Positions 24,537 through 32,631 of a stretch of DNA of 64,000 bases are shown here, in pieces. The DNA is taken from positions 124,001 through 188,000 of the forward strand of contig NZ_JAUTWQ010000003.1 of NCBI RefSeq assembly GCF_046719735.1, in the 5' to 3' direction. This stretch comes from Halobacillus_B rhizosphaerae (GTDB taxonomy: Bacteria > Bacillota > Bacilli > Bacillales > Halobacillaceae). Made by a program: the position numbers and the translations under genes. The notes below the pieces were generated by a model, which worked only from the letters and a program-made list of their open reading frames with translations, made no database searches and was not told the DNA's origin. Position 1 is the first letter of the stretch, and the number at the start of each line of letters is the position of its first letter.

Positions 24537-25352
24537 AAAGACATATTCGTTAGCATCCATCTGCACTGGATTCCTTACATTGGGCATTCTCCAATTTTTG
24601 TGATTCACTTCAATGAAATTCTTTGTTTCCAACTTTTTAAGATGGCTATAAAATGCATCATTTTTTATTCCCAACTCTTTAGTGATTCTAAGTAGTGGAA
24701 TATCTTTTGCGTTATTGCCGTATCCCTTACATCTTGATTTAAGATAGGAATACAACATGATATCAATGTTGTCTAAATCTTCATCCTTTATCAGTGTGAG
24801 GTATTCACTGACTAAAATCCGATGTGTTTTTTCTATACTATATAATGTTCCATACTCACTATCCTTATATCCAGAGGTGAGGAAAAGGGGTTCTTTAACT
24901 GAATAGTTTCTATTCTTCACAATGTTTCGATATGTAGAAAATTGAATATCAGACTCTTCCAACTCTCCAATAAGAGTAAATTCACCAAATTGAATGTTGT
25001 TGATTTTTTCATGATATTTTTCGAATCTGATGGGATACTGGCTAGTTGTTAAGGTTAAGCCTAATTCATCCAATACACCATCTTTTTTAATAATACGATC
25101 TATGGTTTTAGTTTTTCTGTTGTATCCAAGAAGTTCTTTAATGTCGCTATTCTGGATGTATGTGCCGTTGTTTAAGTCCACAAAGTTAGTGTATTTATAC
25201 AAAATCCCAATCGTCAATAAATAAACGTAAGCGAACGAAGATTGTTGAATGTTAGTTGAAACAGATTTTGACAAATCAGAAAAAATCTCATTAGGAATGC
25301 GGATACTTGCATTCTCATGGAATTTATCTATGTTCTCAAAATGAGTCAGCAT
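24525..25352 (-). CDS. Winged-helix DNA-binding protein, replication-initiator- or repressor-like
   Basis: 275 residues, start at 25352 behind AAGGGAGG. The N-terminal part (about 40-110) and the C-terminal part (about 200-260, LLRITKELGIKNDAFYSHLKKLETKNFIEV) each look like winged helices. Two such domains are common in plasmid initiators and also occur in regulators. Near-identical 19-23 bp sites lie in its promoter (25375-25393) and beyond its 3' end (24279-24301, 24476-24498). This arrangement fits an autoregulated initiator such as RepN of Bacillus plasmids, but a repressor is equally possible. Confidence 0.5.
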   Translation of the reverse strand: MLTHFENIDKFHENASIRIPNEIFSDLSKSVSTNIQQSSFAYVYLLTIGILYKYTNFVDLNNGTYIQNSDIKELLGYNRKTKTIDRIIKKDGVLDELGLTLTTSQYPIRFEKYHEKINNIQFGEFTLIGELEESDIQFSTYRNIVKNRNYSVKEPLFLTSGYKDSEYGTLYSIEKTHRILVSEYLTLIKDEDLDNIDIMLYSYLKSRCKGYGNNAKDIPLLRITKELGIKNDAFYSHLKKLETKNFIEVNHKNWRMPNVRNPVQMDANEYVFKGV

Positions 25353-25374
25353 CTAAATTCCTCCCTTGTTAGTG

Positions 25375-25393
25375 TCGGTCTAAATAACCTTCT
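25375..25393. promoter_or_regulatory. Third copy of the 19-bp operator-like site
   Basis: TCGGTCTAAATAACCTTCT differs at three of 19 positions from the copy at 24480-24498. It lies just downstream of the minus promoter 25401-25429 and before the start codon at 25352, where a bound protein would block transcription. Confidence 0.55.
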
Positions 25394-25400
25394 AAATACA

Positions 25401-25429
25401 ATCATAACAAATAATGATATTAAAGTCAA
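25401..25429 (-). promoter_or_regulatory. Promoter of the winged-helix/initiator-like gene
   Basis: Minus strand TTGACT, 17-base spacer, TATGAT. The spacer contains the dispersed motif in the opposite orientation (ACAAATAATGATAT on the plus strand). Confidence 0.6.
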
Positions 25430-25470
25430 CAATCCTTACGTCTATAAACAAGCAAATGTAACATGAATTT

Positions 25471-25499
25471 TTGACAAAAGCAACAAATAATGATATAAT
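25471..25499 (+). promoter_or_regulatory. Promoter with conserved spacer, sigma-like gene
   Basis: TTGACA, 17-base spacer AAAGCAACAAATAATGA, TATAAT. This is the best full match to the class. It drives the sigma-region-4-like gene, so the dispersed element would control the presumed late regulator. Confidence 0.75.
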
Positions 25500-25554
25500 T
25501 TATTTAGATAAGAGGAAGTTATTGCATCCTCTATAATGGAAAGAGGTGAATTTA

Positions 25555-25977
25555 TTGGGTGCTGTAGCAATTGATTTATTTAAAAGCGAAAGAGAATTTA
25601 GTCCTCTTACCCTGTCTGATGATAATGTAGTTAAATACTTACTGTTATATCGTAGCAAGATTGATATTTCATATGGTGCGAATACCAATATCAATTTTAA
25701 CCAAGCAGGAGATATGTATGAATTTAATCAAGAGATCATTGCATTGTATGCTTCATTAGATGTTCTAATTGGAAAGATTGAGATTAAAAATAAAGATAGA
25801 GAATTTCTAAACTTGGTACTGAATGGATATTCAATTACAGATATTATAGAGGAATATGATTTTGCACAGAAAACAGCTTATAGAACTTTAAAAAGAATCA
25901 TAATGAAAATTGTAGAGGCTAATAATCAAGATTGGGTAAAAATGATTAATGAAAACGATTTAAAATTACATAACTAA
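25555..25977 (+). CDS. Sigma-70 region 4-like / ArpU-type late transcription factor
   Basis: TTG at 25555 chosen because AGAGGTG lies 6 bases upstream; a GTG at 25546 is the alternative. 140 residues. The C-terminal half (NKDREFLNLVLNGYSITDIIEEYDFAQKTAYRTLKRI) is a helix-turn-helix of the sigma region 4 or ArpU kind, used by phages to switch on late genes. It is preceded by a promoter under the dispersed motif. A conserved two-block promoter candidate begins 20 bases after its stop codon and recurs before the terminase genes. Confidence 0.65.
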   Translation: MGAVAIDLFKSEREFSPLTLSDDNVVKYLLLYRSKIDISYGANTNINFNQAGDMYEFNQEIIALYASLDVLIGKIEIKNKDREFLNLVLNGYSITDIIEEYDFAQKTAYRTLKRIIMKIVEANNQDWVKMINENDLKLHN

Positions 25978-25997
25978 CAAGAAAAATCTAAAACACC

Positions 25998-26040
25998 GAC
26001 ACAAAATGTCTTATTTGAGGGCTTTCTTAATGAAGGGAAT
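25998..26040 (+). promoter_or_regulatory. Two-block late promoter candidate, copy 1
   Basis: GACACAAA at 25998, GGG at 26019, TTCTTAATGA at 26024 and a GGGAATAT end. The copy at 41434-41478 has the same blocks with the same 21 and 26 base offsets. Neither resembles a TTGACA/TATAAT promoter. Confidence 0.6.
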
Positions 26041-26047
26041 ATAAATT

Positions 26048-26386
26048 ATGAAAATTCAACTTCCGAATGGCTCTCAGCTTGATCTAGATGAAAGTATTAC
26101 ATTAGAAGAAAAACTAGAGACTGTTGAGAACCTAACAGAAGAATGGATGCCAGTTATAAAAGATAATTGGTATAGCAATTCGGTTAAATATTTTTTAGAT
26201 TCACTAGCTAACTATATCGTATGGCATAAAGAGCCAGATGATAAAGGGCTTGAGGATAAAGAAGTAATGTCAAGAAAGAAAATGGAAAAATTAGTAAGAT
26301 TCAAGAAAACAAGTAAAACGATTAATTTTTCTGATTTATCTACTGAATACAAAGAAGCACTATTTGGTGAAAGAGGTGCTGAATAA
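26048..26386 (+). CDS. Hypothetical protein, 112 aa
   Basis: Starts MKIQLPNGSQ behind TGAAGGGAATA. First gene of the operon behind the two-block promoter candidate. Helical, with a C-terminal basic stretch. It overlaps the next start by one base (TAATG). No family is recognised. Confidence 0.6.
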   Translation: MKIQLPNGSQLDLDESITLEEKLETVENLTEEWMPVIKDNWYSNSVKYFLDSLANYIVWHKEPDDKGLEDKEVMSRKKMEKLVRFKKTSKTINFSDLSTEYKEALFGERGAE

Positions 26387-26685
26387 TGTCTAGGAAATTA
26401 ACAAGATTAGAGAAAAGTACAAAAATATTATCTAATATTAAAGCTTCAAAATGGTGCATTGTAAATACTGAAAATGAATTTGTTTTCTTAGGTCACAAAT
26501 TTTTAATTGACGAAGAAGTAAAAGAATACATAGTACATAACAAAGCAGGTAGTGTAGAAGATTACACAAATGAAGCACATATGGAAGAAATACTAGTAGT
26601 AGTAGAGGATGAAAGTGGACGCTTGAGTTTCTACAATCAAAACTACGATAAAATTGAGAATAATTTGGTACATGTCAAAAGTTAA
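26386..26685 (+). CDS. Hypothetical protein, 99 aa
   Basis: Starts MSRKLTRLEK in the TAATG overlap with the previous gene. Basic N-terminus, acidic rest. No family is recognised. Confidence 0.6.
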   Translation: MSRKLTRLEKSTKILSNIKASKWCIVNTENEFVFLGHKFLIDEEVKEYIVHNKAGSVEDYTNEAHMEEILVVVEDESGRLSFYNQNYDKIENNLVHVKS

Positions 26686-26699
26686 AGAAGGTGAAGAGG

Positions 26700-26996
26700 T
26701 TGAAACTATCAGAGTTGAAGCATGAAGTGTGGAATGATGAGCGCACACGTGATCTCAGATTACGAAAAGAAGAAGTTAAAATCTTGGTGGATGTTATTGT
26801 AGATCATATTTTTATAGGCTTGCTTAAATATGGAAAGGTTAAATTGCAAAGTTTATTTACTTTAGAAATTCGTAAATCAAAAGGTCGTAAGATACGCAAC
26901 CCTCAAACCAAAGAACATATGTATACTGATGACTACCATAGAATCGGTATTGTACCTTCTAAAAAAATGAAAAAAGCACTTAAGAACCTAAAATAA
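26700..26996 (+). CDS. HU/IHF-like DNA-bending protein
   Basis: TTG at 26700 is favoured by the GAAGG site about 8 bases upstream; a GTG at 26691 is possible. 98 residues, with the HU layout: N-terminal helices (VKILVDVIVDHIFIGLLKYGKVKLQSLFTLEI), arm with RKIRNPQT (the HU R-NP-T motif) and a C-terminal helix. HU-like proteins bend and compact DNA; SPbeta-type phages carry one. It may act in packaging or replication. Confidence 0.75.
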   Translation: MKLSELKHEVWNDERTRDLRLRKEEVKILVDVIVDHIFIGLLKYGKVKLQSLFTLEIRKSKGRKIRNPQTKEHMYTDDYHRIGIVPSKKMKKALKNLK

Positions 26997-27017
26997 CCAT
27001 CCCCAAGGAGAAAAAGT

Positions 27018-28226
27018 ATGAAGTACCTTGCAGATACAAATTTACTATTCGACTTTCCAGAAGTTCTAGATAAATATGATGTTGTAATCCCAACTCATAT
27101 CAATAGAGAAATTGAACACTTGGAAAGAACAAGAAAATCAGATAGAACACTCCAATGGCAAATCAGAAGACTGAAAAGAAAAATGGATGATGTAGAGTAT
27201 GAATTTACAAATCTTAAAGATTATAAATTTACACTAGACAATGAGAGTGATCCAGACTATGTGGACAATATTATTCTTCAAGTAGCATTTGATGAAGGAT
27301 ATACCATGATTACAAATGATAGACTTCTAAGACAAAAGTGCAAAGAGTTTGGTATTCCTGTTTTAAAAGTAGAGAAATCAAACTTTGTTGACCATAAAGG
27401 TTTTAAAGAAGTTTATATGTTTCAAGAAGAATATAAAGAAGTTGATTTTAAACAAAATGAATTTGCTTTATTGATCAATGAATACATAGTGATTAATAAC
27501 GAATTAGATGATGAGATTATAGATATTCTCAAATGGGATGGACAAAGAATGATCTCAATTCGTGAAGAAAACAAATTGAGCCTTGGATTTAAAACTCTAG
27601 AATTTGGCGAATTTGCCCCTAGAGATGAACAACAGATTATGGTAATTGATAGTATTACAACAAATCAACTTACATGTATTCGTGGTGGTGCAGGAGCAGG
27701 TAAATCATTAACTGCACTCAATGTATCATGGAGATTAGTAGAAGAAGAATCTTATAAATTGGTGATCTTCTGTAATCCAACAGAATTAAAGGATTCACAA
27801 GAACTTGGATATTACACTGGTGACAGATTTGAAAAACTAATGCAAACAGCAGTAGGGACTATGTTGAAGTCCAAGTTTGGTGATGAAGAACGAATTGCAG
27901 AACATATTTATGCAGGTAGGTTGGATATCTTACCATTTGCTGATTTACGTGGTTATGACACTGGTGAAAATAATGTAGTTGTTTGGGTGATTGAAGCACA
28001 GAATTTAACTACTGAATTGATGAAGACAGGTCTAGAACGTATTGCAGAAAATACAAAAGTAATTGTTGATGGTGACTACTTTAGTCAATTAGATAAAGAA
28101 ATTTATAGTGTAGACAATGGCATGAAACGTATGAGTGAAATCTTTAGAGGTGAAGACTTATACGGTGAAATTGAACTTCAAAATGTATGGAGATCAAGAA
28201 TAGCAGAGATTGCAGGAAGAATGTAA
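27018..28226 (+). CDS. PIN-PhoH fusion protein (PhoH2-like ATPase)
   Basis: 402 residues behind CAAGGAGAAAAAG. N-terminal PIN domain (about 1-130) with acidic residues in LADTNLLFDF, SDPDYVDNII and ITNDRLL. C-terminal PhoH ATPase with Walker A RGGAGAGKSLTAL (about 222-234) and VVVWVIEAQNLT as the Walker B/EAQN motif. PIN-PhoH proteins are RNA helicase-RNases in bacteria. Phages often carry PhoH genes of unclear benefit. Here it may take part in RNA metabolism, given the nearby RNA island. Confidence 0.85.
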   Translation: MKYLADTNLLFDFPEVLDKYDVVIPTHINREIEHLERTRKSDRTLQWQIRRLKRKMDDVEYEFTNLKDYKFTLDNESDPDYVDNIILQVAFDEGYTMITNDRLLRQKCKEFGIPVLKVEKSNFVDHKGFKEVYMFQEEYKEVDFKQNEFALLINEYIVINNELDDEIIDILKWDGQRMISIREENKLSLGFKTLEFGEFAPRDEQQIMVIDSITTNQLTCIRGGAGAGKSLTALNVSWRLVEEESYKLVIFCNPTELKDSQELGYYTGDRFEKLMQTAVGTMLKSKFGDEERIAEHIYAGRLDILPFADLRGYDTGENNVVVWVIEAQNLTTELMKTGLERIAENTKVIVDGDYFSQLDKEIYSVDNGMKRMSEIFRGEDLYGEIELQNVWRSRIAEIAGRM

Positions 28227-28246
28227 GTGCAATAAATAATTATATA
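28226..28246 (+). promoter_or_regulatory. Dispersed motif at the end of the PhoH gene
   Basis: GTGCAATAAATAATTATATA begins within a few bases of the stop codon. No -35 box is visible at 17 bases. A small hairpin (TCTCC/GGAGA, about 28273-28286) follows. Confidence 0.5.
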
Positions 28247-28311
28247 AGGAATGTCGTGAGATACCCTAATTATCTCCTTTGGGAGAAATTGAAAGGAAAG
28301 AATAAAATAAA

Positions 28312-28698
28312 ATGTCAAACAGAGAAACAAGGCTTTATCAGCCAAAAGCAGAATTATATTACTATGATGAGAATACTAATACATACAAACCTTTGGTGGA
28401 TACAGATGGATTAATGAAAGTAAAATTAGAAGGAAGTTCAGCACCCTTACAAATTCAAGAGACAAGTTTAATTATTCGGGAAGTATGGCAAGGCACTACA
28501 ACCACTAGCAAAAACTTCGCAACAAACATGTATGGATTTTCTATCTCTAATGATGGAACAGCAGACCTCACAATTACTTTACTAACTCATACTATCGTTG
28601 TTAAAGCAGGAGAGCAGTTTGATGGTTCTTTTGATGCTTTTAAGAGTTTAACAATTACAGGAGATAGTTCTTATCGTGCATTGGTTAGAGGTGAATAA
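28312..28698 (+). CDS. Small structural-type protein, 128 aa
   Basis: Starts MSNRETRLYQ behind AAAGGAAAG. Beta-rich with Thr/Ser-rich segments (TLLTHTIVVKAGEQFDGSF), like small virion or baseplate-tip proteins. It leads the fibre genes and is three bases upstream of the first. Exact role unknown. Confidence 0.55.
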   Translation: MSNRETRLYQPKAELYYYDENTNTYKPLVDTDGLMKVKLEGSSAPLQIQETSLIIREVWQGTTTTSKNFATNMYGFSISNDGTADLTITLLTHTIVVKAGEQFDGSFDAFKSLTITGDSSYRALVRGE

Positions 28699-28700
28699 TT

Positions 28701-30626
28701 ATGGCATGGAAAAAACATGACCAAAATTTATCTAATAACCCTCAATACCTAGAACCAAGAATTAATGATCTTGAAGCAAAAAATATTAAAGCAAGCAAAG
28801 AAAAATTCAATCTTAGTCATGGCTTAAATGTTGTAACTAGTGACAGAAATACCACTGCAAAGATTGGTTTGCAAGGCAGACATGTAGTAAACTTGATACC
28901 TAGTTTTGATAGTCCTTTGTGGGGTTTTTCATCAGCAGAATATGTTATCAATAGTAGTTCAAAAATTACTCTTAATAGCACTCAAAAATGGAGACATGCA
29001 AAAGTAGGTGTTAAATTAAAACGCAACTCAAAATATTCAATTAGTGCTGAATTAATTGGTGACAGACCATATATCCATTTGGAGTATTATGATTATAATG
29101 ATACTTTAATAACCACAAAATATGACCAACAAAATAAAACTTTTACTACTATTGACCAAGATTTTTCATACATAAAAATACTTTTAGGTAATAATGCCAT
29201 TGGTACATATATTTTTCAAAATATTATATTGGTTGAAGGTAATTTTCCTAAAGAATATGTTCAAGGTGTTAAACCAGTATTAAATCCAGTGATTAAGAAT
29301 TATGGGAAGAACTTAATAGATAGCTCCTCTGTTTATGCTTATAATCAAACTGGTGGAGTTAGTTTCGATAAAGAAAACAAATCCATTAAATATTCAAGAA
29401 ATAACGGCAATACTTATTCTGGTGCAGTATTTGAAATAAAAACTATTCCTAATCAAATGTATAGTTTTACTTTTGACGTTGATAATGGTACGAATTTTAT
29501 TGTTAAGATACTCGACTCTAATAAAAATATCATTTTTTCAACAACTACAAAAAACACGTTTATCGCAAAAACTAGTATAACATATTTATTATTTACAGAA
29601 ACAACATTCGCTCAAACGACATATACTGTAAGTGATATTATGATGACAATAGGTGGAAGTTCTCAAAGATCAGTTAATTATATAAATTATAACCCATCTC
29701 AACAAGTAATCCAATCAGAATTTTATGGTGATGGAAATGTTAATGATGAACTAATTTGGGACAATGAAAATAAACCTGTAAAAGTTAAACGATGGAATAA
29801 AGTCAAAATAGATGGAACTTTTGAATTTCGTTTAAGTCAAAATGAAGATTTTGTTGGTTTCAAAAGAATGACCTTAATTCCTACTCAAAGAATCACCAAC
29901 ATGGTTGACCAAAAAGCAATTGCAATTGATGCAAAAGGTAGAGTATTAGAAACTAATAGCTTTTACCCATCTCAAGGTGGTATTTTAAATTTCCAATCTG
30001 ATTATCAAGCAATAACAGTTTCTAATACAGATACAGGTTGGTCACAGAGTTACACTCCTACATACCAAGAAATGCAAGATTATTTTGCGTTAAATCCAAT
30101 TGAGATTGTTTATCAATTGGCAGAGCCAGAATATGAGAAAGTTGAAGTATTTGGTGAGTTGGGATTGCACGAAGGTCTGAATCAAGTTGAGGTTAGTGAA
30201 GGTTTGATTGTGAGAGAGAAAGTTTCACCATTTTTCTCATCTTCAAGTAATGAATATCAAATTGGTTCTACAAACTCTCCTTTAAAATATAGAGGTGCAT
30301 CAATTCTAAATATTTATAAAAATAATATTCAAGATCAAAAATGGGCTTTATCCGTTAGTGACAGTGCCTATTGGATATCACATTGCATTGGAAAAATTTC
30401 ACCAAACAACTATGACACAAAATCAACTTACTATGTTACATATATCGCATTGAGCAACTATACTTCTCAACTACAACAATCTTCATTAGAATACAGTCGT
30501 TCATTACGTGATTCTCACAATGATCTGGTAGAAAAAGCAGTAGATCAAAAAGAAGATATAGATGATGTTAAATGGTCAGTATTAGACCTTTATGCACAAT
30601 TAAAATCATTAAAAGGAGGAAATTAA
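28701..30626 (+). CDS. Receptor-binding/tail fibre-like protein 1, 641 aa
   Basis: First of three tandem paralogues. All share an N-terminal W-K-K-x-D-x-x-L motif, a segment reading LSHGLNVV..DR..........GRHVVNL.PSFDS, a central region of carbohydrate-binding beta modules, and a C-terminal SLRDSHNxLV ... KW...LYAxLKxLxGGN block. The architecture of trimeric fibres or tail-tip receptor binders fits. Only the ends are conserved among copies; the middle differs, as expected for host-range modules. Confidence 0.65.
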   Translation: MAWKKHDQNLSNNPQYLEPRINDLEAKNIKASKEKFNLSHGLNVVTSDRNTTAKIGLQGRHVVNLIPSFDSPLWGFSSAEYVINSSSKITLNSTQKWRHAKVGVKLKRNSKYSISAELIGDRPYIHLEYYDYNDTLITTKYDQQNKTFTTIDQDFSYIKILLGNNAIGTYIFQNIILVEGNFPKEYVQGVKPVLNPVIKNYGKNLIDSSSVYAYNQTGGVSFDKENKSIKYSRNNGNTYSGAVFEIKTIPNQMYSFTFDVDNGTNFIVKILDSNKNIIFSTTTKNTFIAKTSITYLLFTETTFAQTTYTVSDIMMTIGGSSQRSVNYINYNPSQQVIQSEFYGDGNVNDELIWDNENKPVKVKRWNKVKIDGTFEFRLSQNEDFVGFKRMTLIPTQRITNMVDQKAIAIDAKGRVLETNSFYPSQGGILNFQSDYQAITVSNTDTGWSQSYTPTYQEMQDYFALNPIEIVYQLAEPEYEKVEVFGELGLHEGLNQVEVSEGLIVREKVSPFFSSSSNEYQIGSTNSPLKYRGASILNIYKNNIQDQKWALSVSDSAYWISHCIGKISPNNYDTKSTYYVTYIALSNYTSQLQQSSLEYSRSLRDSHNDLVEKAVDQKEDIDDVKWSVLDLYAQLKSLKGGN

Positions 30627-30627
30627 A

Positions 30628-32631
30628 ATGGGAACAGGTTGGAAAAAGAACGACCCAAACTTAACTAACAATACAAGCTATCTTGATGGTCGAGTCGATA
30701 AACTAGAAACATTACAAGAATCTAAAGCTAAAGAAATTGTGGCTTTGACTCATGGATTGAATGTAGTTGACAGTGATAGAAGCACTGTTGGTTCTTGGTC
30801 TATGCAAGGAAGACATGTTGTGAATTTAATTCCTCCTTTTACTAGTAGTGCTTGGGAGTTCCATTCAAACGTTACAATTAATAGTAGTCGTAAATTAACA
30901 CTAAATGCATCTGGTAATGGGCAACATTCGAAAGCACAAATAAGTGCTAGTCCAAATAAAACTTACATTCTTTCAGCTAAAGTTAAAGGCTCCTATGTTG
31001 AAATCAAATCTTTAGATAGTTCTGGTGTAACTATTGGCATTGTGAATGCGACCAATAACCCTTTATATACTACACCTGCTAATACAGCAAGTTTAATTAT
31101 AACTGTTAGTAACTTTAGTAGTGGTGTAGGAGTTTATACTTTCGAAGATTTAGTTCTTGTTGAAGGTTCTCAATCTGCTGAATATGTCCAAGGTATTAAA
31201 CCTATTGTAAATCCTGTTGTGACTAGTTATGGGAAGAACTTGTTCGATATAACAAATGTTTATAATAATGGTAGCAGTACAACTATTAGCCCTGTAATTC
31301 CTACTCTAATTGATGATAGAACTTTAAAATTAGAAAAAAGTGGAGACTCTACATTTCATAGGTGGACTTGCGAACTTCCAAAACTCATATCTGGACAACA
31401 ATATACTCTTAGTGGAAAGACTAAAATTCTAGCAGGTGGAGATGCATTAAGAGTAAGAGTATTCAATTCTTCAATTAGTTTATACCTACCTATCAGAGAA
31501 GATGGTGGTAAATTAACTTTCACAGCACCAAATACTAGTGAACCAGTTTCTTTAATACTATATTTGAATTGGGATACAAAGAATGAATTTGCTTCTGTAG
31601 AATTTTCTGATTTTATGTTAATAGTAGGAAATCAAGTACCTACTGATTATACACATTCTACTAATCCTACTTCTAGTTGGATAAAAGAAGAATTTTATGG
31701 AAATGGAACAGTCAATGATGAATTGATCTGGGATGAAAACAGTAATGCAAAAAAGATTAAGAAGTGGGATAAAGTAGTCATGGATGGTACTTTTGAGTAT
31801 CGTAATGTTGCTCATTATACAGGTTTTACTGTTTTAGGTATTGACATCCCTCCTGTGGGTTTGTGGAAAAAAACAGAATATGTAATCTTTAAAGATACTG
31901 GATTGCCTTTATTTCAAATGAGTACCACTGTGTCTACAGATACTACAGGTAAAGATCAGACTTACGACAGCATTACGGGGACAAACGACACCCAAGGATA
32001 CATAAGAGTAACTATTAGTGATGAAGATAGTGCAGGGTATGATTTTAGTACACAACAAGGTAGGAAAGATTATTTTAATGACCACCCGTATATATGGGTT
32101 TTTCAACTTGCTACACCAGAAACCATTGATATCGAATCAGAAGGTATTGTTTCTTTGCATGATGGATTTAATCAAGTTGAGGTTGGGGAAGGTACGGTAA
32201 TTAAAGAGAAAGTTAATTTTTATATTGGTGGTTCTGGAACTAATGCTGATTGGAATTACTCCGATCAAAAATCTTCTTTAGCTAATTATTATGTTTCCAA
32301 AGTTATAAAACTCTATAAAGGTGATGAAGATGTGACTGATATAATTGATACCTTTAGAGAGATTGGTATGAGTGCTACTGCAAATGGACAAAGGTTTTAT
32401 GTTAAAACAGAAAATCTTGATCTTGATGCTACTTATTATGTCACATACATTGCAATAGATTATGAATCTGCCCAAAACAAGAATACCAAAATCACTTATG
32501 ATCGTAGCTTACGTGATTCTCACAATACACTCATAAACACAGTAACCGACAGTGGACAGCAAATCAGTGTAAATAAATGGTCGATTCTAGAACTTTATGC
32601 TGAACTAAAAGCACTGGAAGGAGGAAACTAA
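30628..32631 (+). CDS. Receptor-binding/tail fibre-like protein 2, 667 aa
   Basis: Second tandem paralogue, with TTATTTTA-type intergenic spacing of one base after the previous stop. N-terminal WKKNDPNLTNN and C-terminal SLRDSHNTLIN match copy 1. The central region diverges strongly. Ribosome binding site AGGAGG overlaps the preceding gene. Confidence 0.65.
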   Translation: MGTGWKKNDPNLTNNTSYLDGRVDKLETLQESKAKEIVALTHGLNVVDSDRSTVGSWSMQGRHVVNLIPPFTSSAWEFHSNVTINSSRKLTLNASGNGQHSKAQISASPNKTYILSAKVKGSYVEIKSLDSSGVTIGIVNATNNPLYTTPANTASLIITVSNFSSGVGVYTFEDLVLVEGSQSAEYVQGIKPIVNPVVTSYGKNLFDITNVYNNGSSTTISPVIPTLIDDRTLKLEKSGDSTFHRWTCELPKLISGQQYTLSGKTKILAGGDALRVRVFNSSISLYLPIREDGGKLTFTAPNTSEPVSLILYLNWDTKNEFASVEFSDFMLIVGNQVPTDYTHSTNPTSSWIKEEFYGNGTVNDELIWDENSNAKKIKKWDKVVMDGTFEYRNVAHYTGFTVLGIDIPPVGLWKKTEYVIFKDTGLPLFQMSTTVSTDTTGKDQTYDSITGTNDTQGYIRVTISDEDSAGYDFSTQQGRKDYFNDHPYIWVFQLATPETIDIESEGIVSLHDGFNQVEVGEGTVIKEKVNFYIGGSGTNADWNYSDQKSSLANYYVSKVIKLYKGDEDVTDIIDTFREIGMSATANGQRFYVKTENLDLDATYYVTYIAIDYESAQNKNTKITYDRSLRDSHNTLINTVTDSGQQISVNKWSILELYAELKALEGGN

